A program made the translations under genes and the position numbers. The notes beneath the pieces were generated by a model. The model was not told the DNA's origin, searched no databases, and saw nothing but the letters and a program-made list of their open reading frames with translations. Positions 40,452 to 49,486 of a DNA stretch of 64,000 bases are shown one piece after another (the first letter of the stretch is position 1; each line of letters begins with the position of its first letter). Source of the stretch: SAR116 cluster alpha proteobacterium HIMB100 (lineage in GTDB: Bacteria; Pseudomonadota; Alphaproteobacteria; Puniceispirillales; Puniceispirillaceae); the NCBI GenBank assembly GCA_000238815.2, contig AFXB01000008.1:62001-126000 (forward strand). The letters run 5' to 3'.

Positions 40452-41468
40452 TTAATTGTTAGTTATTGAAATAAGCTGTTCAAGTGCGGATTTTGCTGCG
40501 CCGCTGTCAATGGCTTGTGTTGCGCGTTCCAGTCCGACCGATAATTCTGTTTCATGCCCGCCCGCCACAAAACCAGCTGCCGCATTCAGCAGCACAATAT
40601 CGCGGTAGGGTCCGGTTGCCCCGTCCAGCAGGGCGCGCAGGGCTGTTGCATTTTCTTCAGCAGAGCCGCCTTTAATTTCGTCAAGGCTGGCCACTGGCAG
40701 ACTCAGGTCAGACGGATGCAGCTGGGCTTCAGACATCTGGCCATGTTTTAAAATGGCAATGTGGTTTGTGCCTGTAGTGGATAGCTCATCCAGCCCGTCT
40801 GCCCCATGTACAACCCAGGCATGAGTTGTGCCCAGGGTGCTCAGGGCCTCAGCAAAAGGGGTCAGCCAGCGCGCATCAAACACCCCCACCAATATCCGCT
40901 TTACCAGAGCCGGATTAGAAAGCGGGCCAAGCAGATTAAAAATGGTCCGCACCCCCAATTCGGCCCGGACCGGTCCGACATGCCGCATCGCGCTATGGTG
41001 GCGCGGGGCCATCAGAAAAGCGATTTTGGCTGTGTTCAGCGCTTGTGAGAGCGCGTCAAACGGGCAGTCCAGATTAATGCCCAGGGCCGTCAGCACATCT
41101 GCTGCCCCGCTTTTGGATGACACTGCCCTGTTGCCATGTTTGGCAACAGGAATGCCTGCACCGGCCAGAACAAGGGCGGTAGCGGTAGAGATATTATAGG
41201 TGCCAATGCCATCTCCGCCTGTGCCGACAATATCCATTGAATCTTCAGGAGCGGTGAGGGTAAGGGCATGACGGCGCAGTGAGGCTGCCCCGGCGGCGAT
41301 ATCAGAGGGCACCTCGCCACGCATTTTCAGCGCGATTAAAAAAGCCGCGATCTGGACCGGGCTGGCCTCTCCTGCCATCATCTGATCAAAGCCAGCGCTC
41401 ATCTGCTCTGGTGGCAGAACCGAGCCTTCGGTTATCTGTTTGGTGAGGGTGTTGAGATGATCAGACAT
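40452..41468 (-). CDS. trpD: Anthranilate phosphoribosyltransferase
   Basis: 338 residues. It attaches phosphoribose to anthranilate. The PRPP loop reads DIVGTGGDGIGTYNISTA, followed by VAKHGNRAVSSKSGAADVL, both hallmarks of TrpD. HHSAMRHVGPVRAELGVRT also fits. Its start overlaps the trpG stop by 8 bases, indicating coupled expression. Confidence 0.96.
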   Translation of the reverse strand: MSDHLNTLTKQITEGSVLPPEQMSAGFDQMMAGEASPVQIAAFLIALKMRGEVPSDIAAGAASLRRHALTLTAPEDSMDIVGTGGDGIGTYNISTATALVLAGAGIPVAKHGNRAVSSKSGAADVLTALGINLDCPFDALSQALNTAKIAFLMAPRHHSAMRHVGPVRAELGVRTIFNLLGPLSNPALVKRILVGVFDARWLTPFAEALSTLGTTHAWVVHGADGLDELSTTGTNHIAILKHGQMSEAQLHPSDLSLPVASLDEIKGGSAEENATALRALLDGATGPYRDIVLLNAAAGFVAGGHETELSVGLERATQAIDSGAAKSALEQLISITNN

Positions 41469-42120
41469 GAACTTGATCCGGAAATTTCTGATTCAGCCGT
41501 AACAGCTGGGATTCAAGAGATGAGAGACGGGCGTTATCAACAACGCTGTTGAGCCCACATGTGGTCAGAAACGCCGCCAGCATCCGGTATCCCCCAGATG
41601 AGGCAATCGATTCAGGGTGAAACTGGAGCCCAAAAATCGGGTGCGTGTTGTGCGCCAGCCCCATAATCTTGCCATCATGTGTGCGGGCGGTGATGGTCAG
41701 CTGGTCAGGCTGGCTGGCCTCATCAGCCACCAGAGAATGATAGCGGGTGATCACCAGATCCTGATCCAGGCCGGCAAACAACCCGTCGGCTGAATGGGTG
41801 ATGTGCGACAGCTTGCCATGCATTGGCGGGTCCACCCGCATCAGCTGGCCCCCGAAAGCTGTCCAGATCGCCTGATGGCCCAGGCATACGCCCAGGATAG
41901 GTGTGCGGCCGGCCATGCTGCTGATCAGCTGTTCTGATATGCCCGCATCCACAGGCGTGCCCGGCCCGGGTGAAATCACAATCCCGTCCGGCGCCATTGC
42001 CATAACCTCATCCACACTGACCGCATCATTACGTATTGTGGTGACCTCTGCGCCTAAATCAGACAGGAAATGCCATAAATTCCAGGTGAAGCTGTCATAA
42101 TTATCAAGAAGCAGGATCAT
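41461..42120 (-). CDS. trpG: Anthranilate synthase component II (glutamine amidotransferase)
   Basis: 219 residues. It supplies ammonia from glutamine to anthranilate synthase TrpE, or possibly to aminodeoxychorismate synthase PabB. The nucleophile lies in ILGVCLGHQAI and the His-Glu pair in GLQFHPESI. N-terminal MILLLDNYDSFTWNLWHFL is typical. trpE is not in the window. It leads the minus-strand series trpG-trpD-trpC-moaC-moeA. Confidence 0.94.
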   Translation of the reverse strand: MILLLDNYDSFTWNLWHFLSDLGAEVTTIRNDAVSVDEVMAMAPDGIVISPGPGTPVDAGISEQLISSMAGRTPILGVCLGHQAIWTAFGGQLMRVDPPMHGKLSHITHSADGLFAGLDQDLVITRYHSLVADEASQPDQLTITARTHDGKIMGLAHNTHPIFGLQFHPESIASSGGYRMLAAFLTTCGLNSVVDNARLSSLESQLLRLNQKFPDQVHV

Positions 42121-42173
42121 CGCTCAGGCCGCGCAAAGTGAAAAAAGGGGTGTGTCTGCTGGTTATACGAAAA

Positions 42174-42208
42174 ACCGGGGCCGCCGGTCAAACCTTAATG
42201 CCAGCCAT
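42174..42208 (-). promoter_or_regulatory. Possible trpG leader: six-codon ORF abutting a hairpin
   Basis: Upstream of trpG on the minus strand, a tiny frame (42208-42188, MAGIKV) stops at TGA right at the foot of a stem ACCGG/CCGGT (42188-42174) that is followed by TTTT. The layout resembles an attenuator, but the peptide has no tryptophan codon and the stem has only five base pairs. Low certainty. Confidence 0.25.
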
Positions 42209-42339
42209 CAGGCCAGCTGTTATGCCGGGACAGGGCAGATTGTGCTGAATTGCGCTGAAATAAGATGTGGTAAAATAGTACCGTATTGTCAGGGTATTGA
42301 TTTTATTTATCATTTCAGAATTTAATGATTTTTTTAACC

Positions 42340-42368
42340 TTGACCTTGGGGACAGAACAGCTTAAACA
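42340..42368 (+). promoter_or_regulatory. Promoter of rplM-rpsI
   Basis: TTGACC (42340-42345) and TAAACA (42363-42368) are separated by 17 bases, leaving a leader of about 78 bases before the rplM ATG. The rest of the 332-base gap 42121-42452 is AT-rich around 42270-42335 and holds no gene that can be supported. Confidence 0.6.
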
Positions 42369-42452
42369 GAACGCCAGATACCCGCCTACGCCAGTTTTTT
42401 GTTCTGGCTGGCCGGCATGTCAGTTGTAAACCCTTTATGAGATGAGAGTATC

Positions 42453-42920
42453 ATGCCCCTACCTCGTACCTATGTGGCAACACCAAAAGATATCGAGAAG
42501 AAATGGATTCTTGTCGATGCTGAGGATGTTGTTCTGGGCCGTCTGGCCTCTGTGTTGGCGATGCGCCTGCGCGGCAAGCACAAAGCGACCTACACACCAA
42601 ATATGGATTGCGGTGATCATGTAATCGTGATCAATGCTGAAAAAGTCAAGCTGACCGGCGGTAAGCGCAAGTCGAAGACCTATTATTGGCACACCGGCTA
42701 TCCGGGCGGCATCAAAGACCGCACAGCAGATAAAATTCTGGACGGCCAGTTCCCCGAACGTGTGCTGTCAAAAGCGGTTGAGCGGATGATCCCGCGCGGG
42801 CCCCTGGGCCGCAAGGTGATGAGCCACTTACATATCTATGCCGGGCCAAACCACCCGCATGACGCCCAGCAGCCAGAAGTGCTGGATGTCGCCGCAATGA
42901 ACCCGAAAAATAAGAGATAG
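42453..42920 (+). CDS. rplM: 50S ribosomal protein L13
   Basis: 155 residues. L13 is an early assembly protein of the large subunit. The N-terminal [18 protein letters not shown], then [20 protein letters not shown] and [17 protein letters not shown], match the family. The tail [20 protein letters not shown] is typical of alphaproteobacteria. It is followed 10 bases later by rpsI, the universal partner. Confidence 0.97.
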   Translation: MPLPRTYVATPKDIEKKWILVDAEDVVLGRLASVLAMRLRGKHKATYTPNMDCGDHVIVINAEKVKLTGGKRKSKTYYWHTGYPGGIKDRTADKILDGQFPERVLSKAVERMIPRGPLGRKVMSHLHIYAGPNHPHDAQQPEVLDVAAMNPKNKR

Positions 42921-42930
42921 GGGCTGAACA

Positions 42931-43449
42931 ATGGCAGACGAAACACAAGTTGTTGAAGGTGAGGCCGTTCAGGCTGAAGGTATGGCCGCTCTTGGTGCGC
43001 TGAATGAGAGCGCCAGTGAAGTGGTTGAAGCCGCCGCACCGGCTGAACCAAAGATTGACAAGCAGGGCCGGGCCTATGCCACCGGGCGGCGCAAAAACGC
43101 CATCGCCCGTGTCTGGATTAAGCGCGGCACAGGCCAGATTACGGTCAATGGCCGGGATATCTCCGCTTATTTTGCGCGTCCTGTCCTGCAGATGGTTCTG
43201 CAGCAGCCGTTTGAGGCAGCTGAGCGGACAGGCGAATTTGATGTGATTGCAACTGTTGTCGGTGGCGGCCTGTCTGGCCAGGCCGGCGCGGTTCGTCACG
43301 GTATTTCGCGTGCACTGACCCATTTTGAGCCTGGCCTGCGCCCGGCGCTGAAGGCAGGCGGCTTTATGACGCGTGACCCACGGGTTGTGGAACGGAAAAA
43401 ATACGGCAAGGCAAAAGCCCGCCGGTCTTTTCAGTTCTCAAAGCGTTAA
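42931..43449 (+). CDS. rpsI: 30S ribosomal protein S9
   Basis: 172 residues. The core starts at [19 protein letters not shown] near residue 50 and ends with the strongly basic tail [17 protein letters not shown], whose last residues reach the P-site tRNA. The first 45 residues are an acidic, Ala/Glu-rich extension, common in alphaproteobacterial S9 and absent from E. coli. A clear terminator follows. Confidence 0.97.
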   Translation: MADETQVVEGEAVQAEGMAALGALNESASEVVEAAAPAEPKIDKQGRAYATGRRKNAIARVWIKRGTGQITVNGRDISAYFARPVLQMVLQQPFEAAERTGEFDVIATVVGGGLSGQAGAVRHGISRALTHFEPGLRPALKAGGFMTRDPRVVERKKYGKAKARRSFQFSKR

Positions 43450-43478
43450 GCGGAGTTTTATCCCCTACATTTTTTCCG

Positions 43479-43506
43479 AAAGGCCGCCACTGGGCGGCCT
43501 TTTTTT
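43479..43506 (+). terminator. Intrinsic terminator after rpsI
   Basis: AGGCCGCC (43481-43488) pairs perfectly with GGCGGCCT (43493-43500) over a four-base loop and runs straight into six T residues. This ends the rplM-rpsI transcript. Confidence 0.92.
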
Positions 43507-43548
43507 ATGGCCTTGACCTGATTATCGTCTCTCCGGCAGGGTTGGGGG

Positions 43549-44013
43549 ATGGAAAAAATCTTCACCCTCCGCCGGGCCAGCCCGCAAGATGCTCCTATCC
43601 TCGCCCGAATCGCAGGCGAGGCGTACAGCCCGTATATCCCCCTGATGGGCAAAGAGCCGGCGCCGATGGGCGCGGATTATGCGGGCCATATTGCGCAGGA
43701 CACCTGTTTTGTGGCGGTGCTGAGCGAACAGGTGGCCGCTTTTGCCGTGCTGATCCAAAAACCTGATGGCTGGTGGCTGGAGACGATTGCCACAGACCCC
43801 AAATATCAGAGGGGCGGGGCAGGGGCCGCGCTTCTGGCCAGGTGTGGGCGGTTTTTGCGGGCTGAGGGCGCATCATCCTATCAGCTCTATACCAATGAGG
43901 TGATGAGCGGCCCGTATGGCTGGTATCTGCGTTGCGGCTTTGTTGAAACCCGCCGCGGCACCCAAGACGGGTTTGCCCGTATTTTCATGGCTAAAGACCT
44001 GGCGCAAGGCTAA
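43549..44013 (+). CDS. GNAT-family N-acetyltransferase
   Basis: 154 residues. The start FTLRRASPQDAPILARIAG and the acetyl-CoA loop YQRGGAGAALLARCGRFLRA (about residues 85-105) mark a GNAT fold. A late WYLRCGFVETRR is the usual final beta-strand region. The substrate cannot be told; a small molecule or amine is as likely as a protein. It stands alone after the rpsI terminator. Confidence 0.85.
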   Translation: MEKIFTLRRASPQDAPILARIAGEAYSPYIPLMGKEPAPMGADYAGHIAQDTCFVAVLSEQVAAFAVLIQKPDGWWLETIATDPKYQRGGAGAALLARCGRFLRAEGASSYQLYTNEVMSGPYGWYLRCGFVETRRGTQDGFARIFMAKDLAQG

Positions 44014-44144
44014 AGACCTAATGCGCGGCTAACCACCTGGACTGATAAAGATTTGGACTTATATGGCTGGTTTATCGTATTCATGAGGGGCGCGATTATC
44101 CCGCCCGTCTTTGTTCATCTTATCAGTAAGTGTTGAGTTCGCCC

Positions 44145-44753
44145 ATGTTTGCTTTCGCAATGGCTGTTTTTTTGTTGATCATCACGCCGGGACCGGGGGT
44201 GTTGTCCACTGCCGGGGTCGGCGCGGCGTTTGGCTGGCGGCAGGGGGTCATCTATGTGGCGGGCTTATGTGCAGGCACGAACCTGGTCAGTCTGGCGGTA
44301 ATCACCGGCCTGGCGGCGATTATTCTGGCTGAACCTGTGGTGCGGACGGTGCTGCTGTTTGCCTCTGCCGGATATTTAAGCTATCTGGCGGTCAGGATCG
44401 CCACAGCCGGGGCGAAAATTGCCTTCATCCATACTGCTGCGCCCGGGTTTCTGGCAGGGATGATGCTGCAGTTTATTAATCCTAAGGCCTATGCGGTCAA
44501 CACAACGCTGTTTACCAGCTTCGCCCTCTATCCAGACAGTTTCGCGGTGGAAACCGGCCTGAAGCTGATCATCATGAATATGATCTGGCTGCCGCTGCAT
44601 CTGGTCTGGCTTTATGCCGGGGTGAAGCTGCATGCGCTGAATTTGCCTGCGCGAACGCAACGGCTGATTAATTTAGGGATGGCCACCTGTCTTTTGGCGG
44701 TTGTGGTCCTGTCGGTCTGGTCTGTTTTGATGCTGTCTGGCGGGGCCGGATGA
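44145..44753 (+). CDS. LysE/RhtB-family exporter
   Basis: 202 residues from ATG 44145; GTG 44130 is an alternative. Five to six hydrophobic helices and the family signature LLIITPGPGVLSTAGVGAAF near the N-terminus, with GWRQGVIYVAGLCAGTNL after it, indicate a LysE/RhtB amino-acid exporter. The midpoint FINPKAYAVN is also a family mark. The substrate is not predictable. It ends in an ATGA overlap with the next transporter gene. Confidence 0.85.
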   Translation: MFAFAMAVFLLIITPGPGVLSTAGVGAAFGWRQGVIYVAGLCAGTNLVSLAVITGLAAIILAEPVVRTVLLFASAGYLSYLAVRIATAGAKIAFIHTAAPGFLAGMMLQFINPKAYAVNTTLFTSFALYPDSFAVETGLKLIIMNMIWLPLHLVWLYAGVKLHALNLPARTQRLINLGMATCLLAVVVLSVWSVLMLSGGAG

Positions 44754-45655
44754 TGGGCGCGGTCCTGGCAGCGATATCAGGCTGGCCTGCAGCCATCCGG
44801 GCGGGGATGTGGATGACCGGGGCAATGGTGTCCTTCACCTGCATGGCCATATCCGGGCGCGCGCTGGCTGACCGGCTGGATACGTTTGAAATTATGACTT
44901 ACCGGTCGATCATCGGGATTGTGATTGTGCTGGTCGTGGCAAAATGTGCTGGAACCATGGGCCAGATTACAACCCGCCGGATGGGGCTTCATATCATCCG
45001 TAACCTGTTTCATTTCACCGGTCAGAATTTATGGTTTTTTGCGGTGATCTATGTGCCATTATCGCAATTATTCGTGTTTGAATTTTCAACCCCGTTATGG
45101 GTGGCGGCTTTTGCCCCTCTGTTTCTGGCAGAACGTCTGACCCTGACCCGGTTTGCCGCAGCAGCCGTGGGGTTTGTCGGGATTTTGGTGGTGGTGCGGC
45201 CTGATTTTTCGGCTCTGCCGCCAGAGATTATTGCAGCTGCATTATGTGCGGTTGGTTTCGCCGGAGCGACCATCGCGACAAAGCTGCTGACAAGAACGGA
45301 AACCGTCACCTGTATCTTGTTCTGGCTGGTGATGTGGCAGGCTCTGTTCGGGCTGGTGATGGCCGGATATGACGGGCAGATGGCGTTTCCGAGCGGGGCT
45401 GAATGGGGATGGGTGAGCCTGATCGGCGTGTGCGGGCTGTGTGCGCATTTTTGCATCACATCTGCCCTGCAGCTGGCCCCGGCAACAGTCGTCACGCCGT
45501 TTGAATTCCTGCGTCTGCCAATGGTCTCTGTGGTGGGGGTCTGGTTGTACAATGAAGGGCTGGAATGGCAGGTATTTGCCGGTGCGCTGGTGGTGTTGTG
45601 GGCAAACTGGCTGAATATTCGCGCAGAGACCTCTGCCAAGCCCAAGCTGCGCTGA
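44750..45655 (+). CDS. EamA/DMT-family transporter
   Basis: 301 residues with ten hydrophobic segments in two homologous halves, as in the drug/metabolite transporter (EamA) family. Typical pieces are TYRSIIGIVIVLVV, PLSQLFVFEFSTPLWVAAFA and a second-half ALQLAPATVVTPFEFLRLP. The substrate is unknown. ATG 44750 overlaps the upstream exporter gene in ATGA, so the two are co-expressed. It precedes soeABC on the same strand but a promoter lies between. Confidence 0.85.
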   Translation: MMGAVLAAISGWPAAIRAGMWMTGAMVSFTCMAISGRALADRLDTFEIMTYRSIIGIVIVLVVAKCAGTMGQITTRRMGLHIIRNLFHFTGQNLWFFAVIYVPLSQLFVFEFSTPLWVAAFAPLFLAERLTLTRFAAAAVGFVGILVVVRPDFSALPPEIIAAALCAVGFAGATIATKLLTRTETVTCILFWLVMWQALFGLVMAGYDGQMAFPSGAEWGWVSLIGVCGLCAHFCITSALQLAPATVVTPFEFLRLPMVSVVGVWLYNEGLEWQVFAGALVVLWANWLNIRAETSAKPKLR

Positions 45656-45721
45656 TCTGGCTAAGATGATCCGGCCAGCCTTCGCCAGGCGGAATGATGG
45701 CCGTTACAATGAAATCAACAA

Positions 45722-45750
45722 TTGACCTTGAGGCGTTGAAAAACTAATCT
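45722..45750 (+). promoter_or_regulatory. Promoter of soeABC
   Basis: TTGACC (45722-45727) and TAATCT (45745-45750) lie 17 bases apart, about 65 bases before the soeA ATG. The match to sigma-70 consensus is good. No operator was recognised in the 159-base gap. Confidence 0.6.
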
Positions 45751-45814
45751 CGACGCCAGTGTGGGTGGGAAGAAAATCTTGCCCTGAATTGGTTTTTTTC
45801 AACAGGTCTGTTTC

Positions 45815-48652
45815 ATGTCACAACCTCAGCTTAACCCGTCTCCGCCAGTCTCTGACGAGGTCCGGAAAACTACCTGCTATATGTGTGCCTGCCGGTGCGG
45901 GATCAATGTGCATTTACGTGATGGCAAAGTCCGTTATATCGAGGGTAATCGTGACCATCCGGTCAATCAGGGTGTGTTGTGTGCCAAAGGCAGCGCAGGC
46001 ATTATGCAGCATTATGCGCCGTCACGGCTGACCAGCCCCATGCGCCGGGTGGGTGAGCGCGGCGAAGGTAAGTTTGAGCCGATCAGCTGGGAAGAAGCGA
46101 TGGCTATGGCAACAGACTGGCTGGACCCTATCCGCAAGTCAGATCCGTCGCGGCTGGCGTTTTTCACAGGCCGTGATCAGTCGCAAGGGCTGACCGGCTG
46201 GTGGGCACAGCAGTTCGGGACTCATAATTTTGCAGCGCATGGCGGTTTTTGTTCAGTGAATATGGCGGCAGCCGGTATTTACACTATGGGCGGGGCGTTC
46301 TGGGAGTTTGGTTCGCCAGACTGGGAGCGTACCAAGCTGTTTATGATTTTTGGCGTGGCTGAAGATCATGACAGTAACCCGATTAAAATGGGGCTGTCCC
46401 GCCTGAAAGCTAGAGGCGCAAAAGTGGTGGCAGTAAACCCTGTGCGCACAGGCTATAACGCGATTGCAGATGAATGGGTGGGCATTACGCCGGGAACAGA
46501 CGGTCTGTTTGTGCTGGCCCTTATCCATGAGCTGTTCTGTGCAGGTAAGATAGATCTGGATTACCTGATCCGCTACACCAACGCGCCATGGCTGGTTATT
46601 GACAGCCCCGAACATGAGCAGCATGGCCTGTTTTTACGCGACAAGGACGGCGTTCCGCAGGTGCTTGACCGCAAAACAGGAAAAGCTGTTTCGAAGGATA
46701 AAAAGGCGGTGAAGCCTGATCTGAAAGGTGAGGTGGTCACAAAAGACGGGCTGCGGGCTGTACCTGTCTTCATGAAGATGGCTGAAGCCTATATGGATGA
46801 CGGCTATGCCCCTGAGGCAGTTGCTGAGGCCACAGGCGTGTCAGCAGCCCAGATCAAAGCGATTGCTGCAGAATTGGCGCGGGTTGCGTTTGAAGAAGAA
46901 ATTGTCATTGACCAGCCCTGGACAGATTTCAAGGGTGAGCAGCATGACAAGATGATCGGCCGTCCGGTCTCTATGCATGCGATGCGCGGGATTTCGGCTC
47001 ATTCAAATGGGTTTCAGACCTGCCGGGCTATACATCTGTTGCAGATTCTGCTGGGTTCTATTGAATGTCCGGGCGGTTTCCGCTTCAAGCCGCCTTATCC
47101 GAAGCCATCAACAGCCCATCCGGCCCCTGGCCGCATTACAGAGGCAGGCAAGCCAGCATCCGGCCCGCCTTTGGGCTATATTCACGGACCAGAAGACCTG
47201 TTGATTGACGAGACAGGCGCGCCATTGCGTATCGATAAGGCCTATAGCTGGGATGCGCCTTTTTCCGCGCATGGTCTGATGCATATGGTGATTTCAAACG
47301 CCTATGCAGGTGATCCGTATCCGGTGGATGTGTTGTTTATGTATATGGCCAATATGTCGTGGAATTCATCAATGAATTCCGGCGGTGTGATGGAGATGTT
47401 GAAGGCAAAGCGGGAAGATGGCAAATATGTCATCCCGAAGATTATCTATTCTGATGCCTATTCTTCAGAAATGGTGGCTTTTGCAGATTTGATCCTGCCT
47501 GACACCACCTATCTGGAACGCCATGACTGTATTTCGCTTCTTGACCGGCCCATTTGTGAAACAGATGCGGTAGCAGACAGTATCCGCTGGCCGGTTGTTG
47601 AGCCTGACCGTGATGTGCGCGGGTTCCAGTCTGTGCTGCTTGATTTGGGTGCACGTCTTGGCTTGCCGGGCATGACAAATGAAGATGGCAGTCCGAAATT
47701 TGCAGATTATGCGGATTATATGGTCAATCATCAGCGCAAACCAGGGATTGGACCTCTGGCCGGATTCCGCGGCGAAGAGGGGGATAAGATGGGGCGCGGT
47801 GAGCCGAACCCTGACCAAATTGAGCGCTATATTGAAAATGGCGGTTTTTGGGTTGAAGAAATTCCGGAAGGTGCGAAGTTCTACAAACATGCCAATACAG
47901 CATATCAGGACTGGGCTGTGGAAATGGGCTTTTTTGATGCGCCGCAGCCCGTGACCTTCCAGCTCTGGCTGGAACCGCTGGCCAAATTCCAGCTGGCCGC
48001 AGGCGGACATGGCCCGCACACAGCCCCTGAGCATGTGAAAGACCGGATAAAGGCCCATTTCACACCGCTGCCGCATTGGTATGCGCCTTATGAAGGGGCT
48101 GCGCTGGGCACAGATGAGGCCGATTACCCGTATCATGCGATCACACAACGCCCGGCAGCGATGTATCACAGCTGGGGATCACAGAATGCCTGGCTGCGCC
48201 AAATCCATACCCATAACCCGTTATATGTGCCCGGGCCAGTCTGTGATGAGGCCGGGTTAACAGATGGAGACTGGGCCTGGGTGTCGTCTCATCACGGGCG
48301 CATTAAGGTACAGGTTAAGCGTATGGAAGCGGTAAATTCACGCACGCTGTGGACCTGGAATGCGATTGGTAAGCGGCGGGGGGCCTGGGCCCTTTCCCCA
48401 GATGCGCCAGAGGCCAAAAAAGGGTTTTTGCTGAACCATCTGATCCATGAATTGCTGCCAGGCAGCGAGGATGGGTTGCGGATGTCAAATTCAGATCCCA
48501 TAACTGGCCAGGCGGCCTGGTATGATTTGCGGGTGAAGATTGAAAAGGCCGAGGAAGGGGCAGGGGTAACAGAACCTGTGACCGGCACACAAGCCGGACC
48601 AAACAGCCCGCCTGAAGGCTCATTGCGTTACGGACAGGAGTGGTCAAAATGA
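45815..48652 (+). CDS. soeA: Sulfite dehydrogenase, molybdopterin subunit SoeA
   Basis: 945 residues of the DMSO-reductase (complex iron-sulfur molybdoenzyme) family. SoeA oxidises sulfite to sulfate in the cytoplasm. A 4Fe-4S site is bound by C21, C24, C28 and C56 (TTCYMCACRCGINV, then GVLCAKGS). Cys146 in HGGFCSVNMAAAG is the probable Mo ligand. There is no twin-arginine signal, which separates it from periplasmic relatives. With a four-cluster SoeB and a DmsC-like SoeC next to it, and Xsc producing sulfite nearby, sulfite is the best substrate. Other cytoplasmic CISM enzymes remain possible. Overlap with soeB is ATGA. Confidence 0.85.
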   Translation: MSQPQLNPSPPVSDEVRKTTCYMCACRCGINVHLRDGKVRYIEGNRDHPVNQGVLCAKGSAGIMQHYAPSRLTSPMRRVGERGEGKFEPISWEEAMAMATDWLDPIRKSDPSRLAFFTGRDQSQGLTGWWAQQFGTHNFAAHGGFCSVNMAAAGIYTMGGAFWEFGSPDWERTKLFMIFGVAEDHDSNPIKMGLSRLKARGAKVVAVNPVRTGYNAIADEWVGITPGTDGLFVLALIHELFCAGKIDLDYLIRYTNAPWLVIDSPEHEQHGLFLRDKDGVPQVLDRKTGKAVSKDKKAVKPDLKGEVVTKDGLRAVPVFMKMAEAYMDDGYAPEAVAEATGVSAAQIKAIAAELARVAFEEEIVIDQPWTDFKGEQHDKMIGRPVSMHAMRGISAHSNGFQTCRAIHLLQILLGSIECPGGFRFKPPYPKPSTAHPAPGRITEAGKPASGPPLGYIHGPEDLLIDETGAPLRIDKAYSWDAPFSAHGLMHMVISNAYAGDPYPVDVLFMYMANMSWNSSMNSGGVMEMLKAKREDGKYVIPKIIYSDAYSSEMVAFADLILPDTTYLERHDCISLLDRPICETDAVADSIRWPVVEPDRDVRGFQSVLLDLGARLGLPGMTNEDGSPKFADYADYMVNHQRKPGIGPLAGFRGEEGDKMGRGEPNPDQIERYIENGGFWVEEIPEGAKFYKHANTAYQDWAVEMGFFDAPQPVTFQLWLEPLAKFQLAAGGHGPHTAPEHVKDRIKAHFTPLPHWYAPYEGAALGTDEADYPYHAITQRPAAMYHSWGSQNAWLRQIHTHNPLYVPGPVCDEAGLTDGDWAWVSSHHGRIKVQVKRMEAVNSRTLWTWNAIGKRRGAWALSPDAPEAKKGFLLNHLIHELLPGSEDGLRMSNSDPITGQAAWYDLRVKIEKAEEGAGVTEPVTGTQAGPNSPPEGSLRYGQEWSK

Positions 48653-49434
48653 CGATGCTGCCAATGGAATCACCCAAAAAGCTGGGCCTAGTGATTGACC
48701 TGGATATCTGTGTGGGCTGTCATGCTTGTGCGGTCAATTGTAAGGAATGGAATACAGGCGGTTATGGCAATGCGTTGTCTGATCAGGCCCCCTATGGCGA
48801 GGACCCGGCCGGAACATGGCTGAACCGGATCCATTCGTTTGAGGCAATCCCGTTTGATGATGCCGGTAATGCCGCCCCACAGGATGCACGGATTGTCCAT
48901 TTTCCGAAATCATGCCTGCATTGTGATGATGCCCCTTGTGTGACGGTTTGCCCGACAGGTGCAAGCTACAAGCGGGCTGAAGACGGGATTGTGCTGGTCA
49001 ATGAAGATGCCTGTATTGGTTGCGGATTATGTGCCTGGTCATGTGCCTATGGCGCGCGTGAGATGGATGCAGAGGCAGGGGTGATGAAAAAATGCACGCT
49101 CTGTGTTGACCGGATTTATAATGATAATCTGCCTGAAGAAGATCGGGTTCCGGCTTGTGTGAAATCTTGTCCGGCGAGCGCGCGTCATTTCGGTGATTTG
49201 GCAGACCCGACTTCAGATGTGTCGGTAATGGTTGCAGAGCGCGGCGGCATCGATCTGATGCCAGAACAGGGCAACCGGCCGGTAAACAAATATCTGCCGC
49301 CACGGCCAAAATCAGGAACACAAGCCTGCGGGGCCGGCCGTGAGGAAGAATTATCGCTGGTGAAGATGGCTGATACCCCGAAAGCAGACGGTTTTGTGGG
49401 CTGGCTGGATTCTGCCTTGTCAAAGCTGGGTTAA
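48649..49434 (+). CDS. soeB: Sulfite dehydrogenase, iron-sulfur subunit SoeB
   Basis: 261 residues from ATG 48649, with AGGAG nine bases upstream. It passes electrons from the Mo site to the membrane subunit. Four cysteine groups are seen: ICVGCHACAVNC, CLHCDDAPCVTVC, ACIGCGLCAWSC, and a split set in KKCTLCVDR with ACVKSC. The pattern matches DmsB/NrfC-type four-cluster ferredoxins. It has no export signal, so it stays in the cytoplasm with SoeA. Confidence 0.88.
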   Translation: MTMLPMESPKKLGLVIDLDICVGCHACAVNCKEWNTGGYGNALSDQAPYGEDPAGTWLNRIHSFEAIPFDDAGNAAPQDARIVHFPKSCLHCDDAPCVTVCPTGASYKRAEDGIVLVNEDACIGCGLCAWSCAYGAREMDAEAGVMKKCTLCVDRIYNDNLPEEDRVPACVKSCPASARHFGDLADPTSDVSVMVAERGGIDLMPEQGNRPVNKYLPPRPKSGTQACGAGREEELSLVKMADTPKADGFVGWLDSALSKLG

Positions 49435-49486
49435 CAAAGAATAAAAAAACAGCCGTCAACGGCCGTAAGAATTAAGGGTTGATAGG

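Noticed and set aside
42322-42338. CtrA-like site TTAA...TTAA upstream of rplM
   Set aside because: The spacer is 8 bases rather than 7, in an AT-rich tract where chance matches are common.
47465-48169. A 234-residue open frame antisense to soeA
   Set aside because: Opposite a clear molybdoenzyme gene, with no recognisable motif or ribosome site.
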